A stretch of DNA of 64,000 nucleotides from the NCBI GenBank assembly GCA_009363875.1, contig CM018690.1:35345445-35409444 (forward strand), given 5' to 3'. Below the pieces are notes generated by a model. The model was not told the DNA's origin, made no database searches, and was given only the letters and a program-made list of their open reading frames with translations. The position numbers and the translations under genes were made by a program. This document shows positions 22,901 to 34,926 of this stretch, in pieces. Source of the stretch: Mikania micrantha. Its lineage: Eukaryota; Streptophyta; Magnoliopsida; Asterales; Asteraceae. The first letter of the stretch is position 1. Each line of letters begins with the position of its first letter.

Positions 22901-25900
22901 CATTCCATTCCTATGTGTAACCAAACACCTTTTCTTTTTCATTTCAACGCAATGACTCACTACATTTCTTCATTCATTCATGCATACCAAACAATATCTA
23001 AGAATTAGTACCGGTAACAATTCGAGTATTTAATTTATTTGTATTTTAATTGATTTAAAAATAAATGTGTACGTAGGAAATGAGACGTTTGAGAAGCTGG
23101 GAACGATGGGAACATCGACAAATCTACTTGTCTACCTGACTACAGTATTCAATATGAAGTCGATCACTGCCACCAATCTCATTAACGTATTTCAAGGCAC
23201 ATGCAACTTCGGTACTCTCGCCGGAGCATTTCTCTCCGACACATATTTCGGCCGGTACAAAGTCTTAGGAGCCGCTTCCATTTCATCTTTCATGGTATCA
23301 GTCATCTTCTTAATGTTAAATTGAAATATTTTAGTTACAGTACCTCCAACGAAAAGGTACAAAATGAAAAACCAGTGTTTTAAATAGGGTGGTGTTATTC
23401 ACACACCCCACCTGCCATACCTTACACCCCAATACGCCCAGTATTGGTCAATACGACCCCAATACGCCCAGTATTGGTCAATACGGGGAGTATTGAGGGG
23501 TAATCATTAGATGTCAGTACATGATTTGGGTGTCAGTGTTAATAATTGGACCCTTATTCGCCCCGTAGTGACCACTACGAGGCAGCTATACGCCCCGTAG
23601 TGACCAATACGAGGCATATATTTGACAGGGGGTGTTAAAATATATTTTTGGGGTGTGTAGATAGCACCTCCCTTTAAATATTGGATATGCAAGTAAACCG
23701 AGGGAATTGAGCGTCAGATTGGTCAATCAAACGGTTAGACTAGTGAATCGGAATTGATTGGACTAGATTTCAACTTTTTTATATTAAATTAGATATAAAT
23801 TTATGATAATATTTATAACGTTATTAAGTTTTTAAATCGAGTCATACTGTTTCAACCAATTCGATTATTCGACGAGTGAATAACTAAAAAACCGATTTAG
23901 TGTACATTCTTATGTTGTAAACATCAAAATGAAGTTTGGATGTAAACTCATGCGTTGGATGAGGATCTTGGTTTGGGGCGTTCGTTTTAAGCGTCTGGAT
24001 TTCCAAACAGACTACGAATGCATCTGGGCCGGTGGGCCGCCCCCTCTAGGGACGTGTTTTTTTACCCGAACCCGACAAATACCCGAACCCGAAAACTTAG
24101 AACGGTTCCTTCTATGGTACCCATGGGGCCTCTTCGGGTAAATAGGAAAAACCCGAACTAAGATTTTAAATGGTCGTTCAATTTTTTGATTTTTAAAATA
24201 TTTGTATGTTTTGAGATTGTTAAAAAATTTATGTTCTGGTTAAACATGTTTTTATTTGATTTGTTTAAAAAGAAGAATATTAGTTTTTCAAGTATTACCC
24301 GAGAACCGTTTAACCAAACCCGATTAAACCCGAGAACCAATTAAACCGAAGTTATATGATTCGGTTTTCAGTTTCAATTTCATATTACAAAAGCCCAAGC
24401 AACCTGAAACCCAAGGACCCAACTCGAACAACACCCTAGCCTCCTCTATCACACCATAATATATTTTAATTAATTATTACTTTTGAATGTTTTAAAAAAT
24501 GTTAAGTTAAAATAAAAATGTGTGTGTATAGAATAAATGAAATCTGGAAATAATTACTGTGTGCAATGTTTTACTATTATGCTACCAAAGGGCTTATAGT
24601 TTATGGATATCTTATTGACTTATCTGAAGAGAGATTTTGAGCTCGAGTTTTTCTGTAAACAATTGTTGTTGATAAGTAGGGGATTTTCCTCTGAATGAGT
24701 ACGGGGTATTTCGAGTAGTGAGTTTGCTTCTAAACTGGTAAAATATAGATAGTATGACTAATGTACGAGTTTTTATTCAGAAATGTGTTATTCAATCAAC
24801 TGTTGTCGTTTAAAAAAAAATATTGTTGATGCTATTGTGTGTTTTAGCTTTAATTCAATAAATTTATTATGTTCATGATATCTAAATTGTGAACTCTTAT
24901 TATATATTCTGATCCAGGGGATGCTTTTGCTAACGTTAACAGCGGCAGTCAAAACTCTCCATCCTCCTCATTGTGAAGGCACCCTTTGCGTCGGACCAAC
25001 ACCATGGCAAATGGCTGTCTTACTTGCCGGTTTCATGTTTCTGATCATCGGCGGTAGCGGAATCCGACCATGTAACCTGGCCTTTGGCGTGGACCAGTTC
25101 AATCCACACACAGAATCCGGCCAAAGGGGAATCGCAAGTTTCTTCAATTGGTACTACTTTACATTCACGTTTGCAATGATGGTGTCGTTGACCGTTATCG
25201 TCTACGTTCAAGCTAACATCAGCTGGGCCATTGGCTTAGCGATCCCTACGTTCCTCATGTTCATGTCGTGTGTCGTGTTTTTCGTGGGCACGTGGATTTA
25301 CGTGATAGTACAGCCTGAGGGTAGTCCCTTGACTAACGTTATACAAGTCTTTGTGGCCACTATCAAGAAAAGGAAACTGAAGGTTCCCGAGGAACCAGCA
25401 GTTTCCTTGTTCAATTATGTTTCTGACAAATCCATCAATACGAATCTTCCTTACACGAATCAAATCAGGTACCTATATAAACGTTAAACTCAACTTAAAA
25501 AGTTATGTTTAACGAGACAACATGTTTATTACACAGGTTTTTGAATAAAGCAGCGATCGTAACTCCGAACGACAGCATTAACCCCGACGGTACTTCGGGA
25601 GACCGTTGGTCGTTATGTGGCATACAACAAATAGAGGAAGTGAAATGTGTGATAAAAACGGTGCCAATTTGGTTAGCTTGCACAATGTATTATGTTTCAC
25701 TCACCAATATGCAAATCTACACAGTGTTTCAAGCCCTACAATCCGACCGGCGACTCATAAGCTCATTTCAGTTCCCGGCTGCTTCGTACTTCGTCTTCCA
25801 AATGCTAGCCCTCACCGTATGGATCCCGATTTACGACCGATTGCTGGTTCCATGTCTTAGGAAAATAACAAAGAAAAAGCAAGGAATCACACTCCTTCAA

Positions 25901-26440
25901 AGAATCGGTGTTGGGATCAGCATCTCCGTTCTCACAATGCTTGTTGCAGCTATAATTGAAACCAAAAGAAGAGACATGGCACACTCAAAGCCGACAGTCG
26001 GGTTCGAAAGGGGAAAAGGCGCGATATCATCAATGTCGGGCTATTGGCTGGTGATTCCAATGGTTGTAGCCGGGCTCTCGGAAGGGTTCGGTGTAATCGG
26101 GTCTATTGAGTTTTTCTACAAGCAGTTTCCCGAAAATATGAAGAGCTTTGCGGCTTCTTTCTTGTTTTGTGGGTTCGCCATGTCCAGTTATTTGAGCAGT
26201 TTCATGGTCACAATCGTTCATAAAACGACTCGTGAAAGTGGTCATGAGTCCAGGAATTGGTTAGCCCAGGACCTAAACGAGGCGAGGTTAGATAAGTTTT
26301 ATTACTTATGCATGGGGTTGGAGGTGGTGAACTTTATATACTTTTTGATGGTTGCAAAATGGTATAAATACAAAGGAACAGGAGATGAACCGGCTGACGT
26401 CATGTTAGAAGATATACCTGCCCACAAACATATTATTTGA
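19966..26440 (+). CDS. NPF: NPF family (NRT1/PTR) proton-coupled transporter, NPF2-like, gene 1
   Basis: Four exons: 19966-20068, 23077-23294, 24918-25468 and 25537-26440, all with GT-AG introns of phases 1, 0 and 2, giving 591 residues, the usual NPF length. Exon 1 gives a short hydrophilic N-terminus ending KAMPFIIG. Exon 2 starts with GNETFEKLG, holding the E-x-x-E-[R/K] motif (residues 37-41) linked to proton coupling. Exon 3 carries the family signature GIRPCNLAFGVDQFNP and FFNWYYFTF. Exon 4 has the second helix bundle with FFYKQFPENM. Twelve transmembrane helices with a central cytosolic loop are expected, at the plasma or vacuolar membrane. NPF proteins move nitrate, peptides, glucosinolates or hormones; the substrate cannot be told here. 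Closest by memory is the NPF2 clade. No frame break was seen. Intron 1 is 3.0 kb and intron 2 is 1.6 kb; both are full of MITEs. A paralogue follows at 28207. Confidence 0.95.
20101..20383 (+). repeat. Short interspersed repeat, family B copy 1 (NPF intron 1)
   Basis: After a (CAA)n run, the segment with TAGTAGGGTCTGGGG, GGGATAGAGAGGCTGCTCC and CTCAAAGTTATCGTTTGAAG, ending AAATGGGGCGTAA, matches 41389-41654 over about 265 bp. A diverged third copy is at 43177-43365. The layout resembles a SINE, but no Pol III box was confirmed. Confidence 0.7.
21043..21536. mobile_element. hAT-like MITE (GGGGTGTAAAC family), 494 bp
   Basis: Termini TAGGGGTGTAAACGAACC and GTTTACACCCCTTA are inverted repeats. 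The flanks GTTATACC (21035-21042) and CTTATACC (21537-21544) match at 7 of 8 bases. The interior repeats CGAGCCGAGCTCGAGC many times around an AT-rich core. It lies in intron 1 of the first NPF gene. A degenerate relative is at 37727-38069. Confidence 0.7.
22224..22990. mobile_element. Possible TIR element carrying a minisatellite (NPF intron 1)
   Basis: Inverted ends GTTTGGTAT and ATACCAAAC bracket about 770 bp, with flanks AATATCAA on the left and AATATCTA on the right (7 of 8). The left end has six extra bases before the shared motif, so the boundary is uncertain. The interior holds the TCATGGTTCG minisatellite at 22387-22815. Confidence 0.4.
22387..22815 (+). repeat. Degenerate 12-bp minisatellite (GGTCATGGTTCG-like)
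   Basis: About thirty irregular units of 11-13 bp share GTCATG and GGTTCG or GGTCGA. Because the unit is near a multiple of three, both strands stay open (plus-strand frame rich in Ser-His-Gly, minus-strand frame rich in Asn-His-Asp). I read these as repeat artefacts and not as proteins. Confidence 0.8.
23387..23672. mobile_element. hAT-like MITE, 286 bp (NPF intron 2)
   Basis: The ends GGGTGGTGTTATTCACACACC and GGTGTGTAGATAGCACCTCCC pair as imperfect TIRs, flanked by perfect 8-bp TTTAAATA (23379-23386 and 23673-23680). The interior has two copies of a block with AATACGCCCAGTATTGGTC and two of CGCCCCGTAGTGACC with partner ACGAGGC, each self-complementary, so the element should fold strongly. 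Confidence 0.85.
24047..24438. mobile_element. hAT-like MITE, 392 bp (NPF intron 2)
   Basis: The ends TAGGGACGTGTT and AACAACACCCTA are inverted. The flanks GCCCCCTC (24039-24046) and GCCTCCTC (24439-24446) match at 7 of 8. The interior is rich in ACCCGAACCC-type motifs. No transposase is present. Confidence 0.7.
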
Positions 26441-27283
26441 TTTGAACACATGTATGTTCATATGTATGACAACTTGATTAGCCATATATATTTAATGTAA
26501 GATTCCATTCACATCTTGTGACGTCATGATATCGAAATATTAAAATATATTGTAAAATTAATTATTACGTACACGGTTATCAAAAAAAATATTGTCGGGA
26601 TTAGTGGACCAGGCCAATTTGACCTCTGGCTCAAAATTCAAATGGACCCAACTTACTTCGATATTTTTGTCTAATCTAGCCCATTTATTATTTATAACTT
26701 GATCACATGAGACACATTGATGTACTCATGTACTAAACACAATTTCTTTTCTGTCTATATGAATTATTTAATTGCTTCTTTTTTTTTTATTCCCAGAATC
26801 TGTTTATAGAGTATAATTAAGGTCCCGAAACTATTAGGGACACAATTTTTAATCATGAAAATTGCTTAGGGTTCAATTAAGGAACAACATTTTAGTCACG
26901 TATTGATTTTTTGTCCATTTTTCATGAGATTTTGAGAGGTCTCAAGAGTATTAATCTTTATAATTTATGATATTACATCTGAATTGGTCAGATTTTAGAA
27001 CTCTTTGTTTCACTAAAAATTACCTCTTAGCGAGTTAGTCGGTATCTTAACCATTAAATTTTAAAAAATGTCTAAATAATTTTGTTCTCTTACAATTCAA
27101 CTCTTAATAAACTAAACAGTTATTTACTTAATTCAAACAATTTAAATACATGACCTTTTTTTTATCTTAAAATGTAATAATAATGTAATTAACATGAGCA
27201 TTTCATATTATTGTTTGGAACAATATTTCAATTTAAATAACTACATTCTCCCTTTCTTCACTATAATTATTTTATTGGGGTTT
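26441..27283. other. Intergenic DNA downstream of the first NPF gene
   Basis: This is AT-rich and presumably includes the 3' UTR of the first NPF gene just after 26440. No other gene is visible; the small ORF at 27194-27400 has no supporting features. Confidence 0.55.
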
Positions 27284-27410
27284 ACCTTTTTTTTAACGGC
27301 AAATATATCGTACTCGTATAATACCCTCAAATTAATATACTTTTATGTTGAGTTTGAACTCAAGACCTTCCATCTAAAAGGCAAAGCCTTTAGCAAATAA
27401 GCTAATCTAA
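27284..27410 (-). mobile_element. SINE-like fragment (minus strand)
   Basis: On the minus strand, a B-box-like GAGTTCAAACTC (about 27351-27362) is followed at its end by TTTGCCGTTAAAAAAAAGG. The tail motif CCGTT plus A run recurs in the copies at 18413, 31377 and 46604. Confidence 0.45.
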
Positions 27411-28110
27411 CATTGATTATTGTGTTAACCTAGGAAGGTTTGATGAACACAATCTTTTATAGAAATAATAAATATGCCAATATGGTTTAAAGGTAGGTTA
27501 GATAAATTTGAATCATAAAAGGTGACCCATTATAATAAATAAACAGTATTATTATTTCTTAAATTAAAATAAAATATAACACCGATAGCGAAATTAAAAC
27601 AACATACAAGAAATAGAAGCAGCATTTTCTTTAATATGGTAATGGTGCTGCAGTGCCACCATGCTAGTTCATATGACCTGTCTCCACTAACAAAATAACG
27701 TGGTAGGGAAAACCAAGTTGCTTTTTGCATATAAAAAGCTGATTAATACCATTTTCGTTATACTTTCAAACTTTTTTCTTTCTTTTATATCAATGTGTCC
27801 TATTACATTATCAACCAAACTAAAACATATTAGCCTTCAAAGTTTGGGCTAGTGTAACAAGTCAACTTGTTAAAGTAAATTTGATTTAAGCTTTCAACGA
27901 ACCAATCACGAGTAATTTACAATTCAACTTGCAAATTTGATTTAAGCTTTCAACGAACCAATCACGGGTAATAAACAGTTCAGCATGTAAAGACATGTAA
28001 AAACCGAGATGATTATATGCCTCGGTTTCAATGCATTCGTCCACAATAAAAAAAAGTATAAAAAAATTAATAGTAAACAATTTGAATAGTAAAATTTATC
28101 ATAAAAATTA
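27411..28110. other. Region upstream of the second NPF gene with a short tandem duplication
   Basis: A 56-bp duplication with TTGATTTAAGCTTTCAACG starts at 27877 and again at 27933, about 240-330 bp before the second NPF ATG. Nothing else is recognised. Confidence 0.6.
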
Positions 28111-28120
28111 TAGATGTGCC

Positions 28121-28128
28121 TATAAAAA
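28121..28128 (+). promoter_or_regulatory. Candidate TATA box of the second NPF gene
   Basis: TATAAAAA lies 86 bp upstream of the ATG at 28207, a normal plant spacing allowing a short 5' UTR. Confidence 0.5.
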
Positions 28129-28206
28129 AGATGTGATAAGTGATAAACATCAAACCTACTTCACTCATATGTTCATTCAAAGGTTGCTAACATATCAGTA
28201 GCAGTA

Positions 28207-31200
28207 ATGGAGAACGAGAAAGATGATCAAAGATTACCGGAGGAGAATGAGCCTCAAATCAATTACATGGGAGTCAAAGCTATGCCTTTCATCATAGGTG
28301 TGTGTGAAATCATCTGCATGATTATTCTGTAAATCAATGGAAGTTTATGAATCAATTGCATTTAATTACTGTTAAGCTTCATATCCTAACCGTTTTGTAG
28401 AATTATGAAGTAAAATTTATGCAAATTTTGTTAGGAAATGAGACATTTGAGAAGCTTGGAGCAATCGGAACGATTTCGAATCTGTTAGTGTATTTAACGA
28501 CGGTTTTCAACATGAAGAGCATAACTGCCACGACTATCCTTAACATCTTCAGTGGCACCACCAATTTCTCCACTTTGATCGGTGCATTCCTCTGCGATGC
28601 ATACTTCGGTCGTTACAAAACCTTAGGTTTTGCTTCAATCGCATCATTCGCTGTGTGTACCTGTTTTGATTTTGTTTAGTTCTCCAAATTTAGATTTGAA
28701 TGTGTTCTGATGCTCGATTTGTATGTAATTAGGGCTTGCTGTTTATTGATTTAACCGCCGTGTTCAAAGGACTCCATCCTCCGGAATGTGGATCGAAAGA
28801 AGGCAGTCACTGCACCGGCGCCACACCGGCGCAATTGCTGTTTCTAATAACCGGATTCGCGTTGATGATAATCGGAGCCGCCGGTATCCGGCCGTGTAAT
28901 CTGGCTTTCGGAGCCGATCAGTTCAATCCGAACACTGAATCAGGGAAAAGAGGGATAAACAGCTTTTTCAACTGGTATTTCTTCACACTGACATTTGCAC
29001 AGATGGTGTCGGTTACGCTGGTGGTGTACGTTCAGTCCGACGTGAGCTGGTCCATCGGACTAGCGATTCCGGCGATCTTCATGTTCATATCGGTCGTATT
29101 GTTCTTCGGTGGTACGAAAATATACGTGAAAGTGAAGCCGCAGGGGAGTCCGTTTACAAGTATGGCGAGGGTGGTGGTGGTGGCGGTGAAGAAGCGACGG
29201 TTGAAACTGCCGCAACAACCACCGCTATCTCTTTTTAGTTACAGACCACCGGATTCCATTAATTCAGCTCTGCCATACTCGAATCAGTTCAGGTATCAAC
29301 ATCATTCACTTAATTATTTGCATGTTCTTGGATTGTTCTTGTTGGAAACATTAAATATTTTCGCGCAATTCAATATTTTCAATTCACTTTTTAGCAATGT
29401 TTTCAGAACCGAGCCAGACGTCTAACCGGTCGAGCCGGATTTAAGAACCGGATGATTTTATAAACATTTTATAAATAAATATATATATAATAAAAAAAAC
29501 TAAAAAGATGGTTCAACCACCGGTTCGACCGGCCAGTTCACCCAAAAATCCTAACCGGACCGGTTCACCCACCGTTTCCTGCTTCGACCGGCCCGGCCGG
29601 TACGGTTTTCAAAACACTCCTTTTTAGTCTTAAAGTTATAAATTTTATCAAGTTACTCTTGTATCTATATTTTTATGATATTAAAGTAAACAACTAAATA
29701 TTCAGATTCTTAAAATTATTCTCTGCCTCATATAAACCGTGACCATACTCATTAAAAAAACAAGCAACTTGTTATAAGAAAATTCTCTGAAATAACATAT
29801 GCAATATATAAATCCATAGTGGACTCAAGGCATCAAAACGTCCTCTTTGTGTCATGCGCTTAATAATTCATGTATTATATGTGTTGGAAACTTGCAATTT
29901 AGTCAATATAATAAGAAATTTTAATATAAAATATGATTAAAATTTCGTATAATTTAATTAATAAAATAATTATATTATTTTGTAATACTAATATTTTGTA
30001 AGTTTGTTTCTTTAAATGTTTTGTTTTAAAAAAAATGTTTTCTAAATTTTATATTTTATAATAATTTGGTTTTAAAAAAGTGTGTTTTATAATATAAATA
30101 TTTTTAATTTAAAATTTATAAAAAATATATTTAATATTTAATATTATTATTTAATATGGAATGTATTTAGTAGGAAAGGAAGGCGGAAAATCATAGTTGA
30201 TGTCCTCTAAAACATTTTATATGTTCGTCCTTTATTTATTAAAATAAGTATATAATTTTTATTACTTGGTTTAGTGAATCTATATGCAGTGATTCAATAC
30301 TGTTAAGAATTAAAAAGAACAGCTTATTGCCAAATAATTCAAAGAATTAAAAGCAATTTCCTTCTAATATAAGAAAGTTACTTTTATATCATTTAAATAA
30401 TGTGATTATAAATGATTTTTTTTTGTTTTCAAGTAATATTAGTTTTTAATTATATTGAACATTACTGTGTGTGTATATAGATGTATTAAAATGAGAATTA
30501 AAAAGAATTATTTATATTTAACTATTATAAAAGATTTTTTTATTAAATCTCAATTTTTAGGAACGTGAGGGCCGTGAGGTAATTTCTAAGAGCTGTCAGT
30601 TTTGAAGCGGGTGAAAACCGTATCTGACTACTTTCACCGCTTCTAAAAACTATTTTCGCCGATTCAAAAGTTTTATAAGATGATAGTTAACATAATTTTT
30701 ATGTTGGTAGCTAGAGGTTTTCTTACTATGAATATAAAAATCAATTAATCATTTCAATGACAAACCAAACAGTCTACGATATTGACTCAGTGTGATTCCC
30801 TATCTCATAAGCAAGTCCTACACACATATATTTCGGCAAGTTAACTCATTTCCTTTTCTAGGGGTGAAGTGGGGTTATGCTATGATAATTGTGTTGGCCC
30901 ATATTTGTTGTTTAGTCATTGGTAATCTATGATTTCTTAGAGTTAGGTTTACATTAAATAATTGGTGGCGACCTGCCAAAAATAATTAAAGTGACGGGAT
31001 TATTGGCATATTCATCCCTCAATCTTCACAATAAATTGAGTTCACATTTAAAACTGACGTAATATCAATGATTGTTGCTTTTTATATTTCACATTATAGA
31101 GACAAATTTTTATGTCATTTTAAACGCTAAAATTCATACCTTTTCCACATGCCATAGTCAAAAGTCAAAAAAATTTCAATCATACCACCTGCGACCAATT

Positions 31201-34200
31201 GATGTGCCTTTAATATTGGAATGTTATGGGTTTAAGTTCTGGTATAGACAAAATATTTGTTTCATGTTGGATTAGAGGGTTTTGTTTCACCTATGGTGGG
31301 TTTTCTCCTATTGGGTGTGGATATGATCGAGTGGGTCTATGACCCGTCAGTGATCCAAATTGTCGTTCAAAAAAAATTGATAACCTAAGTTACATCAATA
31401 AGCTTCTAAAATTATTATTTAACGAGGTTATTACCCCATGTATTACACGGAATAAATATAAATATTAAGTAGTTAAAACTGATAAAAGAGATTATCAAAT
31501 AATATATTGATATAAAATGATTATGCTACGTGTTAATAAATATTTTAAGTAGTAAAATAACAATTAAAAAGTTTAATAACTACATAATTTGTATTCGACC
31601 TTTTTTTTATAGTACAAGAAAGTAAGATATTATTTTCGTAATTATTAAATTTTTTCAGCAACTAACATTTACATAAAAAATGGTTTAAATGAAAAGAATA
31701 AATTTAACATGTTGCAAACCAGTAGTTTTATGAAAATTTTATATGTTAGATATCATATCAATCGTTATTGAAATTATTAAGAATTAAAAATAACAAATAT
31801 TTAAATATTATAAATTTTATTTCGTAATAAAATATAATTGAAACTTAATTATGATTATTAAGTTATAATAAATTATTAAAATAAAAAGATTTATATTTTT
31901 TACATTTAATTATATAATTTAATTATTTAAAATCATTAACATTAAGTAGAAGAGGGAGTTAATAAAATATAATTGAGTGAAAGATGAATGTGTGAATTAC
32001 AAATGTCAAAAATTAATAACAAATGAATATGAAAGTGACATTTGACAAGTTTGTTATTATTTTATTATATAGTATAGATAAGGCAATAAAAACAAAACAA
32101 TAAGGGAGTTTTTACTAAACTAGTGTTTATGGTAAAAAAATATTTACCAATATGGTGTTTTCTAGCCATCTAAGTTACCTTTTGAGTTTAACTTTGATTA
32201 ACTACATTCTTTTTATAATTAATTTTTTCATATAATTGTTTTATTAAAATATTTAAATAAAAAAATAATCGATCAAGATTTAGAATTCACTTTATATATA
32301 TTTTTGGTTTAAAATTTAATTTTTCTAAATACGTTTTATTTTTAATGATTTTTTTTAGAAAAAATTATACATAATTTATAAAAAAGAGTTATTTTAACAT
32401 ATCACTGTATGTATTTTAATATTTATATAAAATAATACATTTTAAAAAAGCTCTTTTTAAAAAATAAAGTATAACATTCATTTTTAATTTCAATGGGAAT
32501 AAACGTACTTAGCTAAACTAAAGCTTAATCAAACCAAAATAAGGTTTTTTATTATCTTTTTCAAAAAATGTTATTTTTCTGTCAATATTATTTTCAATAT
32601 TAATTCTAAAATACATTTGAATTTATAAATAATGATTTTCTTATCATTATATAGATTTATATATTAAAAATATATAGAAAGTGAATTAGAATCTTGATTA
32701 GAAATTTTTATTTAGATAGCTAAAGACAAATATATGAAGAAAAACACATCACTGATGATGTAAATAATCAAAGTTAAAGGTAAAATGTGCCCATAAATAT
32801 CTTGAAAACACTATTTTGATGATTATTTTTTAAACAACACTATTTTGGTAAATATTTTTACCCCCAATACTAATTTAGTAAAAAAAATCAACAATAAGGA
32901 TGAAAAGACATGACTTATGAGTGACACATGTCTTCTTATTTGATAGAAAAGAGAGATAATTATAAAAATAAAACAAAAAAATAGTATTAAGTAACATATG
33001 TCATTTAGGTTACTTGTTAACTAATATAAAGTATATAACTATTAATTTGATATTAAATTTTAATGAGAATGAAAAGATACAAGTGACATTCGTCTCTTTA
33101 TCTAATAGGAATAGGAATGAGAGACACAAAGTAAAACGTATCTTTTGATTTCTTATTATTAGAATAAATAAACATCAAATGACATTCGTCTCTTCATCTT
33201 ATAGGAATAGGAATGAGAGACACAAAAGTCAAACATATCTTTTGATTTCTTACTATTAGAATAAATAAACATCTTTTTTTTGTCACATGTCAATTTATTA
33301 TACCATTATTGTCACATGTCATTTTTTTTATATTCTCATTCATTTTCTCTAAACTTAAATGATATTTATAATTATATATTCTCTAATTAGGGTATTACCC
33401 CGTGTATTGCACGGGTTGATCATCAATGAAAATAATTATACTATTTTTTACACACCATTTTTTTTTCAATATATGTTTCCTTAAACATTTTTTTTTTAAA
33501 AATTGTATATTTTATGATAAATTGTTTCTTTAAAATGTGTTTTTTTAATATTAATATATTTTTAGTGTATTAAAAATATTTTTCTTAATTTTATAAAATG
33601 TATAAAAACATATTTTATATTTACTATTATTATTTAATATTAGGTGTATTTAATACGAGAGAGATGCGGGAAATCAAAGTTGAGGTGCTTTAAGAATGCG
33701 TCATTTGTCCAAAGAAACCTTGATTTATTATAATATAGATTTATTAAATAATTATAAATCTAATGACTAATGATATTATATACCTTTTACATATTAAAAA
33801 ATAGTTTTAATAACTTAGAAATGAAATTTTTTTTATTAAAAACACACTTAAAACAATTTTTTAAAAACAAGTTTTCTTATAAAGTACATATCACTTCAGT
33901 TTTCGACCCGTATAACACAAGAGATTTAACATAGTTAATTAATACAAAGTGTATAGCTATGAATTTGATATTAAATTTCTAATAGATTGATAAATAGTTC
34001 AAAAATCACTTATCATACATTTATGTAGCAGATTTCTTAACAAAGCCGCAATCAAGACATCAGAAGACGAAATCAACCCAGATGGATCAGAATCCGACCC
34101 GTGGAGTCTGTGTAGCATCCAGCAAGTAGAAGAAGTAAAATGCGTATTAAAAGTTATACCCATATGGGCCGCAGCAATCACATACTCCATAGCAATGGCC

Positions 34201-34926
34201 CAACACAACCAATACGCTGTTTTCCAGGCCCTACAATCCAACAGACATTTCCTCAACTCCAAGTTCCAAATCCCAGCTGCTTCCTACTCCGTATTCACCA
34301 TGATCACCTTAGTCATCTTCGTACCCATATATGACCGTGTCATCGTCCCCCAGCTCCGCCGTATCACCGCCAAGGAAGGCGGCATATCCCTCCTCCAAAG
34401 AATCGGTTTCGGGATATCATTAACGGTTGTAGCTTCACTTGTTTCGGCTTTAGTTGAGGCAAAAAGAAGAAATCTTGCCCTTACGAAACCCACATTAGGT
34501 TATGAACCCCACCGAGGGGAGATTTCGTCAATGTCGGCGCTATGGTTAGTTCCACAGTTGTCCTTGGCCGGGTTAGCTGAATCGTTTACTTCCATTGGCT
34601 TAGTTGAGTTTTACTACAAACAGTTTCCTGAAAATATGAGAAGTGTGGCTGGTGCGTTTTTCTTCTGTGGAATGGCAGCATCAAGTTATTTAAACGGGTT
34701 CTTGATTATGATTATTCACCGGACGACAGAAGGGGCTGCCACCGGAAACTGGTTGCCGGAGGATCTTAACAAGGGTAGATTGGACTACTTCTATTTCTTG
34801 ATAACCACCATTGGGATCTTGAATTTAGGCTACTTTCTGGTAATTTCAAAGTGGTATAGGTATAAAGACATCAGTGCTGCCACCACGGTGGAGATGGAGA
34901 AGAAATCTGATAAATCTCTAGTTTAA
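28207..34926 (+). CDS. NPF: NPF family (NRT1/PTR) proton-coupled transporter, NPF2-like, gene 2
   Basis: Four exons: 28207-28297, 28435-28652, 28733-29292 and 34032-34926, GT-AG introns, phases 1, 0 and 2 exactly as in the neighbouring gene, and exon 2 the same 218 nt. The product is 587 residues. It has an acidic N-terminus, then KAMPFIIGNETFEKLG (E-x-x-E-K at residues 33-37), GIRPCNLAFGADQFNP, FFNWYFFT, then RFLNKAAI at the start of exon 4 and FYYKQFPENM. Twelve membrane helices are expected. The gene is a tandem duplicate of the upstream one, on the same strand, with its ATG 1.8 kb after that stop. Introns 1 and 2 are short (137 and 80 bp), but intron 3 is 4.7 kb and holds a MITE and other repeats, whereas in the neighbour introns 1 and 2 are the long ones. 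No stop or frameshift was seen. The substrate is unknown. Confidence 0.95.
29394..29619. mobile_element. hAT-like MITE (CCGGTT family), 226 bp, in NPF intron 3
   Basis: It starts CAATGTTTTCAGAACC and ends GGTTTTCAAAACACTC, with a perfect 8-bp duplication CTTTTTAG (29386-29393 and 29620-29627). The core AAGAACCGGATGATTTTATAAA is shared with 47611-47916. Confidence 0.87.
29930..30250 (+). repeat. AT-rich dispersed repeat, copy 1 (NPF intron 3)
   Basis: It shares order and motifs with 33385-33745: a TTTGTTTCTTTAAA stretch, a TATTATTATTTAATAT core, then GTATTTARTA..GGAAAATCATAGTTGATG. The ends are not defined. Confidence 0.45.
31180..31377 (+). mobile_element. SINE-like element (plus strand), NPF intron 3
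   Basis: A B-box-like GGGTTTAAGTTCTGG (31228-31242) is followed by GAGTGGGTCTATGACCCGTC and the tail ATTGTCGTTCAAAAAAA at about 31377. The last part matches the minus-strand copy at 18413-18545. Confidence 0.5.
31430..33060. other. AT-rich body of NPF intron 3
   Basis: Very AT-rich, without genes. A segment from about 31432 (TACCCCATGTATTACACGG) to about 32080 (ATTATATAGTATAGAT) resembles the start and end style of the repeat at 33385-33745 and may be another family member. Confidence 0.45.
33079..33273 (+). repeat. Two tandem copies of a 97-bp unit (NPF intron 3)
   Basis: AATGAGAGACACAAA and TGACATTCGTCTCTT occur in both units (from about 33079 and from about 33176) with a few substitutions between them. 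No function is visible. Confidence 0.75.
33385..33745 (+). repeat. AT-rich dispersed repeat, copy 2 (NPF intron 3)
   Basis: It opens with TACCCCGTGTATTGCACGGG, a short palindrome common at the edge of plant dispersed repeats, and ends near TTATTATAATATAGATT. The 3' half matches 29930-30250. The class was not determined. Confidence 0.45.
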
